41,432 bases of DNA, from positions 1-41,432 of the forward strand of contig SUVS01000024.1 in assembly GCA_015061885.1 (NCBI GenBank), given 5' to 3'. Source of the stretch: Lentisphaerota bacterium (GTDB taxonomy: Bacteria > Verrucomicrobiota > Lentisphaeria > Victivallales > Victivallaceae). The notes beneath the pieces were generated by a model. It did not search any database. It was not told the DNA's origin and saw only the letters and a list, made by a program, of their open reading frames with translations. Position numbers and translations under genes: made by a program. Positions 9,171 through 16,175 of the stretch are shown here, in pieces (the first letter of the stretch is position 1; each line of letters opens with the position of its first letter).

Positions 9171-9803
9171 ATGAATTGTTACAGCAGAGAACGCGAAGAT
9201 GTTGCCGGATTTATGCGGCGGCTTTACCGGCAGTTTTTAACCACCACCAGCGGCGGGAATATCTCTTGCCGCACGCCGGACGGCAAGGTGGTGATAACTG
9301 CCTCGCAGTCAGATAAAGGTGAACAAAGTGCGGACAAAGTCGGGATCGTAACGCTTGACGGGGAAAATCTTACTCCGCATTTGAAATTGAGCATCGAAAC
9401 AACTATGCATCTGGCGATTTATCATGCCAGAAAAGATGTCAATGCCATTGTTCACGCTCATCCGGCAACCGCCACACTATTTTGTGCCGCTGAATCAGCC
9501 GTGCTTGATACTCATCTGACAGCCGAAGCATACGCCGTTGCCGGTGATACCGTAAAAATTCCCTACGCATTGATGGGGTCTGAAGCACTGGCAGAAATTG
9601 TGGCGGAAAAAATGCAGTCCTGCGATTGCGGACTTATGGAAAATCATGGGGTGATAACCGTCGGCAAAGATTTGCTTGCGGCGTTTGATAAAATGGAATT
9701 ACTGGAAAATGCCGCCAAACAAACTCTGTGGTCGCAAATAATTCCCTGCCGCCGGTTGAACAGTGAACAGCTCGATGAAATTGACCGTTTTATGAACCGC
9801 TGA
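9171..9803 (+). CDS. Class II aldolase, L-fuculose-1-phosphate aldolase-like
   Basis: 210 residues, the normal length of zinc-dependent class II aldolases/epimerases. Visible are the phosphate-binding TSGGNIS loop (about 26-32), Glu76 in IETTMH as the catalytic acid, His95 and His97 in VHAHPAT, and His159 in MENHG as zinc ligands. Relatives split L-fuculose-1-phosphate (or rhamnulose-1-phosphate, or related keto-sugar phosphates) into dihydroxyacetone phosphate and lactaldehyde. Specificity cannot be settled from sequence alone because the family also contains ribulose-phosphate epimerases and decarboxylating members. The gene lies 31 bases upstream of the lactonase and downstream of the alpha-galactosidase, pointing to use of released deoxy-hexoses. 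Confidence 0.85.
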   Translation: MNCYSREREDVAGFMRRLYRQFLTTTSGGNISCRTPDGKVVITASQSDKGEQSADKVGIVTLDGENLTPHLKLSIETTMHLAIYHARKDVNAIVHAHPATATLFCAAESAVLDTHLTAEAYAVAGDTVKIPYALMGSEALAEIVAEKMQSCDCGLMENHGVITVGKDLLAAFDKMELLENAAKQTLWSQIIPCRRLNSEQLDEIDRFMNR

Positions 9804-9834
9804 TGCTTTTGATTTCCTTTAAAGGTGTTGCTTT

Positions 9835-10893
9835 ATGAAGAAGTTTTGTCTGTTGCTTGCTGTCGCATTTGCTGTTTATCCGGCTCTGCGTGGGGAAAGT
9901 TTTTTTGTGGCATCTGCCAAACAGGGGATACTGGAGTTTGATTCCGGAAAAGCCAATAAACCGGTTCTTGATCTGCCGTATATAAATTATCTGGTCAAAG
10001 ATTCCAGCCGTAAGGTTTATTATGCAGCTTTGGGCAGAGTCCCCCGGAAAAAGGCAAAAGGCGGGGCGGCGGCTCTGCTGGTTTGGGATGAACAGAAATT
10101 CAAAATTCAGCAGATATTGCCGCTGCAAGGCAGAAATCCTTCGCACATAACAGTTTCGCCGGACGGAAAATACCTTTATAGTGCTAATTATTCTGACGGC
10201 AGTATTGCTGAAATAGCTTTGGCGGAAAATGGCAGTATGCAGGATGTCCGGTTTATCAAACACACCGGCAAAAGCATTGCCAAACGCCAGAAGTCGCCGC
10301 ATCCGCACCAGTGTATATTCAATCCCGCCGGGAATGAACTTTATGTTTGCGATTTAGGTACGGATGAGATATTTATTTACGGATATTCTCCGGAAAGCGG
10401 GATAAAAACCCCGGTGCGGACAAAACTCAAACTTGCACCCGGTTCCGGACCGCGGCATCTGGTTTTTTCGCCTTCCGGCAATGAAATTTATTGTGCCAAT
10501 GAATTATCCGGGAGCGTGACTTCGTTTGTCCGCAGCAACGTATCATGGCGGCGGGTCAAAACTCTCTCCACATTAAAAAATCCTTTTGAGAAAAATTATC
10601 CCGGTGCGATAAAAATTTCTGCTTGCGGAAAGTTTTTTCTGGTCAGCAACCGGGGGCATAACTCTATAGCTTTGTTTGAAACAGCTGCCAACGGGGATTT
10701 TGCTTTGCTGGATACAATTTCACTTGCCGGGGATTTCCCTTACGATATATTATTTATTGACAACGACAGACGCGTGGTGGTCTGCAATTATAAATCCCAT
10801 TCGGTAATGCTTTTTGCTTTCGACAAAGCACAAAAAAAACTTTTGCCTGAAGCCGAATACTTCGTTGAACAGGCAAAAGCTCTGGTTGAATAG
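9835..10893 (+). CDS. Exported beta-propeller protein, lactonase (PF10282-like) family
   Basis: 352 residues with an apparent signal peptide (MKKF, hydrophobic stretch, ALRGES). The body shows repeated propeller blades with motifs such as PSHITVSPDGKYLYSAN, PHPHQCIFNPAGNELYVCD and GPRHLVFSPSGNEIYCAN, typical of the seven-bladed 6-phosphogluconolactonase/YVTN-type family. Members hydrolyse sugar lactones or serve as scaffold proteins. The signal sequence argues for a periplasmic role, so phosphogluconolactonase itself is unlikely. AAAGG precedes the ATG. Its 3' end contains the terminator of the convergent operon, and only 17 bases separate it from the CE15 gene. Confidence 0.75.
   Translation: MKKFCLLLAVAFAVYPALRGESFFVASAKQGILEFDSGKANKPVLDLPYINYLVKDSSRKVYYAALGRVPRKKAKGGAAALLVWDEQKFKIQQILPLQGRNPSHITVSPDGKYLYSANYSDGSIAEIALAENGSMQDVRFIKHTGKSIAKRQKSPHPHQCIFNPAGNELYVCDLGTDEIFIYGYSPESGIKTPVRTKLKLAPGSGPRHLVFSPSGNEIYCANELSGSVTSFVRSNVSWRRVKTLSTLKNPFEKNYPGAIKISACGKFFLVSNRGHNSIALFETAANGDFALLDTISLAGDFPYDILFIDNDRRVVVCNYKSHSVMLFAFDKAQKKLLPEAEYFVEQAKALVE
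10832..10879 (-). terminator. Intrinsic terminator of the minus operon, embedded in the lactonase gene
   Basis: Read on the minus strand: CTTTTGCCTG (10879-10870), a 20-nt loop with an inner 4-bp stem, CAGGCAAAAG (10849-10840), then eight T (10839-10832). The stem is perfect over 10 bp. It starts 32 bases after the CE15 stop codon, inside the last codons of the convergent lactonase gene, so the two transcripts must overlap by at least 50 bases. Confidence 0.75.
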
Positions 10894-10910
10894 AGAATAA
10901 TCAGGCGTTT

Positions 10911-12281
10911 TTATTTTTTACCGAACAGTTGATCGGCAAAGTTGTAATACTGCTGCCAATCGTATGGCGTTATGGAGTGTTTGCCGGTTTTTACATGGTA
11001 ACGCAATGTTTCACCGACAGGTGTGTCGGGGGCGGGCTGTTTTTCCGGCAGGGCGTTTTTGCCGTAAAACTGCCAGACTTTGCCCGCCAATCTGGCACTT
11101 ATAAATTCACCTTCCGGGTCAGCTCCGAAATCCAGCGTGGAACTTGCCACATAAAGTCCCCGCGGGGCGATCATGGCAAGCAGCATGTGCTGGTCGATCG
11201 GCAGATCGCCTTCGTTGAGAACATATTTTATGATGTTGGGACTGAACCAGTACCCGTGAGCAAGCAAGGCTAAAAACATATCTTCGCCGCAAAGACGCGT
11301 GGAGAGCTTTGCTCCCAGATGACCGGAGTTATTGGAGATCGCACCGGCAAATTTCGGCTCATTTGCCGCCGCCCAGAGCGAGGTCTTGCCCAGACGGCTG
11401 TGGCCAACGGTGATTGCTTTGGCGGCATCCACGAGGTCGATTTTTTCCAAGGCATTACGCATTTGGATCATACCCCACGCCCAGGCACTTATTGCGGTCT
11501 GACTGCGGCGTACACCCTGTTTGTAATCAAGGAGCTTTATTTCGTAGTCAGTACGCAGATCTTTTTTATCGTAAAAGAGCGTGTAAACACTTTTCCGCAG
11601 ACCTTCGGGATTATCCGGGTGCAGTTCGCCGTAACAGGCGGTGGCCACGGCGTAACCGCGTTTCATGGCTTCGGTATAGCTCCATGCCTCTAATGCTTTA
11701 CCGCGGGTTTTGGAGGGATTGCCGGTGGCATACCAGCGGCCTTTTTTCCATGAAGTACTGCGGGTTTGCCGCACATCCAACTCCGGCGTGTTGTATTGAT
11801 TGCCCGAAAAGTTCAAGCCAACAAAGACCGGAACCGGTTTTGGGGCGTTTTTCGGCACATACAAAAGCATGTCAAAGTCAAATTTTCTGCCCTGATTGGT
11901 AAAGATCAAGCGGTACTCGCGGCGGATCGCCAGACCGTCAAGAGCGTTGTCTTTTTCGCTCAAGAGTTTCAGTTCCATTTTTTCGGGGGCAGGGGGGAGC
12001 TTGCCGTAAAGTTCTTCTTCAAACTGTTTGAGGAGCGTTACTTTTTCTTTTTCCCATTCGGCGGCATTTTTGGCTTTGATTTCCGGTACCACATGTGTGT
12101 ATAAAAGTTTATTGCCGTTTTTTTCGCGGCGGCGGTAGATTTCTTCGAGCATAGGGTTGTTTACCTGCTCAACGATCTGCATTATATCGTCGCGTTCAGG
12201 GGTACGGGGCATATCTGTCCGGTCGGATGCCGCCAGAAAACCGCTGACAGAAGAAAGACACAGTGAAATTATCTTTTTCAT
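10911..12281 (-). CDS. CE15-like 4-O-methyl-glucuronoyl methylesterase
   Basis: 456 residues from the ATG at 12281 (two codons inside a TTG-initiated frame). A hydrophobic N-terminus ending near FLAASD suggests export. CE15 esterases cleave ester bonds between glucuronoyl side chains of xylan and lignin or methyl groups. Supporting motifs are VGHSRLGKTSLW with the nucleophile at Ser295, NNSGHLGAKL, the CGED stretch, LPIDQHMLLAMIAPRGLYV, the DFGADPEGEF loop and a C-terminal His in KTGKHSITPYDW. CE15 members usually have GCSRxGK; here His replaces Cys, as in many bacterial relatives. Last gene of a five-gene operon, ending 32 bases before an intrinsic terminator. Confidence 0.85.
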   Translation of the reverse strand: MKKIISLCLSSVSGFLAASDRTDMPRTPERDDIMQIVEQVNNPMLEEIYRRREKNGNKLLYTHVVPEIKAKNAAEWEKEKVTLLKQFEEELYGKLPPAPEKMELKLLSEKDNALDGLAIRREYRLIFTNQGRKFDFDMLLYVPKNAPKPVPVFVGLNFSGNQYNTPELDVRQTRSTSWKKGRWYATGNPSKTRGKALEAWSYTEAMKRGYAVATACYGELHPDNPEGLRKSVYTLFYDKKDLRTDYEIKLLDYKQGVRRSQTAISAWAWGMIQMRNALEKIDLVDAAKAITVGHSRLGKTSLWAAANEPKFAGAISNNSGHLGAKLSTRLCGEDMFLALLAHGYWFSPNIIKYVLNEGDLPIDQHMLLAMIAPRGLYVASSTLDFGADPEGEFISARLAGKVWQFYGKNALPEKQPAPDTPVGETLRYHVKTGKHSITPYDWQQYYNFADQLFGKK

Positions 12282-12302
12282 AATCAATTACTTATTTTAT
12301 GT

Positions 12303-13676
12303 TTATTCAGAAATTTTTTTCAGGAAATTTTTTGCCTGATTATATTGTTTGATAAAGCATTTATCCAGCAACGCGACTGCATCTTGGCGTTTGCCTGAGC
12401 ACAGGAGTTTGCGGGCCTGTTCTTTTACGGCAAAAAATTCCCCAGTCATACTGTTTTCCAGCTTTTTGAAATCGGCAAGTTTGTTGTGGTCAAGACCGAT
12501 TTTTTCTCTTAATGCGAATGCCCGCAGACCCCATTCTCCATTGGTCAGGTCGGCCGGGATTGCAGTTGCCGCCATTGGTATGGGCAAATAGATGGTGTGG
12601 CGGGGCGGCCCGATGGAAACAAATGCCGCACTCAAATATTGCGGATATTGTCTGTCGGGAACCATCATGGTACTGGCAATGGTGTTTTTCATACAGACCT
12701 GCCGCCAGTTGGCTTTTTCCATTTCCACATCGCGGTAACGCGAGAGATCCATCAGATCAAGCGGGGAGAGCTTGCCTTGTTTTATCGAGCGTTCACGCAG
12801 AAACTCACTTGCCAGATAGCGGCGGCTGGCTCCGTTGAGGAAGTATTCGCGTTTCTGCTTGCCCAGACTGCGTAATCCCGGCAGCAGATAATTGTTGGCA
12901 CGCACCTCAAAACCGAAAGTTATTCCAGAAAACGCCACATGGTTGGTGGTAGTTTCCACAACATAACCTTTGCCGGGATCAGCAATAAAATACAAGTCGC
13001 CGTCACGCATAAAACCGCAAGCGTACATTTTCTGCAATGTTTTCAGTGCATCGTCGGCGGTGGCACAATGTTCTGCCAGATAACGCAATAAGAAAACGCA
13101 TCCGACAGATACTTTTCTGGGTTGCCCTTCCCAGCAAAGGCCGTCATTCTGGGTTATCATCAAGCCTTTTTCGTTCATCACTGCCCCGGCTCCGCTGCTC
13201 CAGAGGTCGCCGACGGTCAGGACTTTGTATCGGCCGGGCATGGCACGGAAAAGTCTTGCCGAAATCAGGTTTTGACCGGTGTAATCGCGGTTTTTCTGCA
13301 GCATAGCCGCTCCGGTAACGGAAAGTTCCGGATGAATAAACCAGCTTGTACAGCCGGTCTTACTGTAAAAACGGTTGTTGTGCCAGGTGAAGTCCCCTTT
13401 TTTCCATTTGAGGGCCTTTTCGATAACAGCATCTTCTTCGCGGTTGGCGACAAAATGTTCTTCGAGCGTCCGGTGGAAATCTTCGGCAAGTTCCGGGCGT
13501 TGCGATGCCGGATCGAGTTTGTCCAACCGGGTACGGTAGAAACTTTCTCTGGCGGCAACGGTTTCTTTTATGCTGTCAAGGAACCATTGTCCGGGTTGAG
13601 TGTATCCGGTCGGATACATTTCAACTGCCGAAACCGCCGACGCGGCACAACAGAGTAACGGAATAAGTTTTTTCAT
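12303..13676 (-). CDS. Exported Ntn-hydrolase, C45 acyltransferase-like
   Basis: 457 residues. A signal peptide (MKKLIPLLCCAASAVSAVEM) is evident and AGGAG precedes the ATG. The G108-C109-T110 triplet in KTGCTSWF, followed by QKNRDYTGQ and later GLMITQNDG, is the signature of the C45 family, in which the chain cuts itself before Cys to expose the N-terminal nucleophile; isopenicillin N acyltransferase cleaves at an equivalent Gly-Cys-Thr near residue 102. Bacterial relatives hydrolyse amide or peptide bonds. A C69-type dipeptidase is a less likely reading because of the long pro-region. Placed in a glycan operon, it might remove N-acyl groups or process peptide-linked glycans; this is speculation. 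Confidence 0.7.
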   Translation of the reverse strand: MKKLIPLLCCAASAVSAVEMYPTGYTQPGQWFLDSIKETVAARESFYRTRLDKLDPASQRPELAEDFHRTLEEHFVANREEDAVIEKALKWKKGDFTWHNNRFYSKTGCTSWFIHPELSVTGAAMLQKNRDYTGQNLISARLFRAMPGRYKVLTVGDLWSSGAGAVMNEKGLMITQNDGLCWEGQPRKVSVGCVFLLRYLAEHCATADDALKTLQKMYACGFMRDGDLYFIADPGKGYVVETTTNHVAFSGITFGFEVRANNYLLPGLRSLGKQKREYFLNGASRRYLASEFLRERSIKQGKLSPLDLMDLSRYRDVEMEKANWRQVCMKNTIASTMMVPDRQYPQYLSAAFVSIGPPRHTIYLPIPMAATAIPADLTNGEWGLRAFALREKIGLDHNKLADFKKLENSMTGEFFAVKEQARKLLCSGKRQDAVALLDKCFIKQYNQAKNFLKKISE

Positions 13677-13690
13677 AGCAAACTCCTGTA

Positions 13691-14767
13691 TTATTGTTCA
13701 GTTAATAAATTACGCAGGATCGGTTCAAGTTTTTCTGCCATCTGGGCAAAACCGCGATCGGTGGGATGAGCCCCATCGACGGTGTTTTCGCTGTAATCTT
13801 TTGCATCGAAGAAATTACTGCCGTCTGCAAAGAAAATATTTTTATCGCCGGCAGCTTGTTTTTCTGCCACAATATGTTGAAATTCAGCTTTCAGACTCGG
13901 CAGTTCCACGGCATAGCGTTTGCCGTAGGGTATCTTGCTTAAAACCACAATGGGTATTGCCGGATAAGCATTGCGGATGATTTCCAGAAAACGCGGCACC
14001 CGGTCGTTGACCAGATCAGCGGAAATGCTGTTGGCTTCGCTGTCAAGAATGAACATTGCCGGGTCTTTGATCCGGGTAAGCACCTCCGCTACACTCAAAT
14101 GATTTTGCCCGTTGCCGGAAAAACCGAAATTCAGAAATTCCATATTCAGCTTCCGGCTCAATATATTAGTGAATGCACTGCCGGGGCGGGAGGCACAGCC
14201 GCCCTGGGTGATGCTGGTACCGTAAATCACGATCGGACGGGTATCTTTCAGCGGCTCCGGCGGCAATATCTGCGAGTTTTTTTCCAGCCCGATAAAAACT
14301 TCTTCCACGCCGTTGTATAAAGGAAAGTTGAGCCGGAAGTGGCGTAACTTTTTTTCTTTGACCGAAAAAGGTTCGTCCGTGAATTCCGTTTCGCCGGGAT
14401 TGGGCTGCACCAGGTTCCAGTATTCTTCGTCTTCGCCTGGTTTGCCGCAATAAAGGTCAAACCCGCTGCGGCCGGTTTCTGCCATCTTGGCTGAAGACTT
14501 GATATTAGAAGTTTTTGCCGAAACAATAATGCGGCAGCTGTCGGTGACAAACCTTATCTGCCCACCCGCTGTACAGCCTCCCAAAGTCCATACCGCCGGG
14601 GGGATGGATGATTCTGCATCCAACGGAAAACGGTGATAACGCTTTTCATGACCGAACCAGTAAAGACCTTCCACTGTAAATTTGCCGTCGCGGAGATCAA
14701 AGAATTCAATATTGGTGTAATCAACGGCACAACGTGCCATATAACGGTCTAATTTTTCTATATCCAT
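13691..14767 (-). CDS. SGNH hydrolase with GxDLY N-terminal domain
   Basis: 358 residues. The first 175 or so form a beta-rich domain ending in SGFDLYCG (residues 101-108), the GxDLY signature (PF14607-type). The second half is an SGNH/GDSL esterase (PF14606-type): Ser185 in YGTSITQGG, GFSGNG with Asn219 for the oxyanion hole, and Asp331 and His334 in DGAHPTDRGF. Such enzymes typically de-acetylate sugars or polysaccharides. No signal peptide is visible. It lies 16 bases downstream of a MATE gene and 14 upstream of the C45-like gene, clearly in one operon. Confidence 0.85.
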   Translation of the reverse strand: MDIEKLDRYMARCAVDYTNIEFFDLRDGKFTVEGLYWFGHEKRYHRFPLDAESSIPPAVWTLGGCTAGGQIRFVTDSCRIIVSAKTSNIKSSAKMAETGRSGFDLYCGKPGEDEEYWNLVQPNPGETEFTDEPFSVKEKKLRHFRLNFPLYNGVEEVFIGLEKNSQILPPEPLKDTRPIVIYGTSITQGGCASRPGSAFTNILSRKLNMEFLNFGFSGNGQNHLSVAEVLTRIKDPAMFILDSEANSISADLVNDRVPRFLEIIRNAYPAIPIVVLSKIPYGKRYAVELPSLKAEFQHIVAEKQAAGDKNIFFADGSNFFDAKDYSENTVDGAHPTDRGFAQMAEKLEPILRNLLTEQ

Positions 14768-14783
14768 TTGAGTTGAAAAGGGT

Positions 14784-16154
14784 TTATGTTTTTATTGCAG
14801 TGGTTTTCCAATATTGCGGAAACTTTTTGCACAGATGTATTAAAAGTATTGTATTGCAAATAGTTACCATGACCCACGAAATCGGGTATGCCCACAATAT
14901 TGATTCAATGGTATTGAAGTGTGCCAGTGCAAATCGAACCCACAGCACCCGCACGCCGCAAGTCCCTGCCAAAGTTGCGATCGCCGGTATGAGCGTGGAA
15001 CCCAACCCGCGGCAGACCCCGCTGCTGACATCCATAAAACCCAGCAGAAAATACACTGTGAACATCTCGTGAGCCCGGATAACGCCAAAGCGGATGACCT
15101 CCGGATCATTGGTGAAAATCCCCACTAATTGCGGCGAAAAATAGTTCAGCGTGTAACCGGTAATGATGTTGAGTGCAAACATCATTGCCACGCACAGATA
15201 AATGGCTTTTATCAGTCGGTGATACTGTTTGGCGCCGTAATTCTGTCCGGTAACGGCGATTGCAGTGTGGTGCATGGCAAAAACAAATGCGTACAGCAAA
15301 AGTTCAATGTTGTGCCCCGCAGTGATTCCCGCCACCGCCGCCACGCCGAAGGTGTTGATACCCGCTTGCACGACCATGTTGGATATGGAAAAACACCCGG
15401 ATTGGGTGCCAGCGGGTATGCCCAGACGCAGGATCTTTTTCATCTGGCCGATGTCTATGCGTAAATTACGCAGTATCAGGCGGGTAGCACCGTGATTTTT
15501 CTGCAATCTGCGGATCACCAGCCATGCCGAAATTGCTTGCGATATGACCGTGGCGACCGCCACACCGGCCACATCCATTTTACAGCTTATTACCAGAAAC
15601 AGATTCAGCAATACATTCACTGCCCCGGCAAAAGAGAGATAATAAAACGGACTTTTGGTGTTGCCCACCGCCCGCAATATGGCACTGCCGAAGTTGTAAA
15701 TGATCTGAAACGGCACCCCGATAAAGCAAATCACCAGGTAAAGTATGGATTTACTTTGCGAGGCTTCCGGTATATCAGTTATATCGACCAGCCACTTTAC
15801 CCCGGCAAAACCGCACAGCGATGCCGCCGCGCCGCCGACTATGCTTATGGAAATAGCTGTATGCACCAGCCGGGTCATGTGTTTGCTGTCTTTGGCACCG
15901 AAATACTGTGCCGCCAGCACATTTGCCCCGGTGGATAACCCGGTTACGACATTGATTATCAACGCCGTGATCGCTCCGGTTGCACCGATCGCCGCCAGAC
16001 TTTCCGGACTGCCGAAACGGCCGATGACCACCATATCTGCCGCATGAAATGCCAACTGCAATAAATAGGTCAGCATCAATGGCAGGGCATAACGGACGAT
16101 CTTGCCGAAAAGCGGTCCGTGGCTCATATCTATAAAATTTTTATTGGCAGCCAT
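14784..16154 (-). CDS. MATE family transporter (first copy)
   Basis: 456 residues and about twelve predicted membrane helices. The start KNFIDMSHGPLFGKIVRYALPLMLTYL-type opening, the AADMVVIGRFGSPESLAAIG segment and the internal repeat of the second half (HNIELLLYAFVFAMHHTAIAVTGQNYGAK) identify a Na+- or H+-coupled MATE antiporter of the NorM/DinF kind. Substrates are usually cationic drugs or lipid-linked compounds. Here it sits between a glycosidase and an esterase in a glycan operon, so export of a metabolite or aglycone released during degradation is possible. A paralogue lies at 19104-20492. Confidence 0.85.
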   Translation of the reverse strand: MAANKNFIDMSHGPLFGKIVRYALPLMLTYLLQLAFHAADMVVIGRFGSPESLAAIGATGAITALIINVVTGLSTGANVLAAQYFGAKDSKHMTRLVHTAISISIVGGAAASLCGFAGVKWLVDITDIPEASQSKSILYLVICFIGVPFQIIYNFGSAILRAVGNTKSPFYYLSFAGAVNVLLNLFLVISCKMDVAGVAVATVISQAISAWLVIRRLQKNHGATRLILRNLRIDIGQMKKILRLGIPAGTQSGCFSISNMVVQAGINTFGVAAVAGITAGHNIELLLYAFVFAMHHTAIAVTGQNYGAKQYHRLIKAIYLCVAMMFALNIITGYTLNYFSPQLVGIFTNDPEVIRFGVIRAHEMFTVYFLLGFMDVSSGVCRGLGSTLIPAIATLAGTCGVRVLWVRFALAHFNTIESILWAYPISWVMVTICNTILLIHLCKKFPQYWKTTAIKT

Positions 16155-16175
16155 TTACCGGTGTTCCCAAATGTT

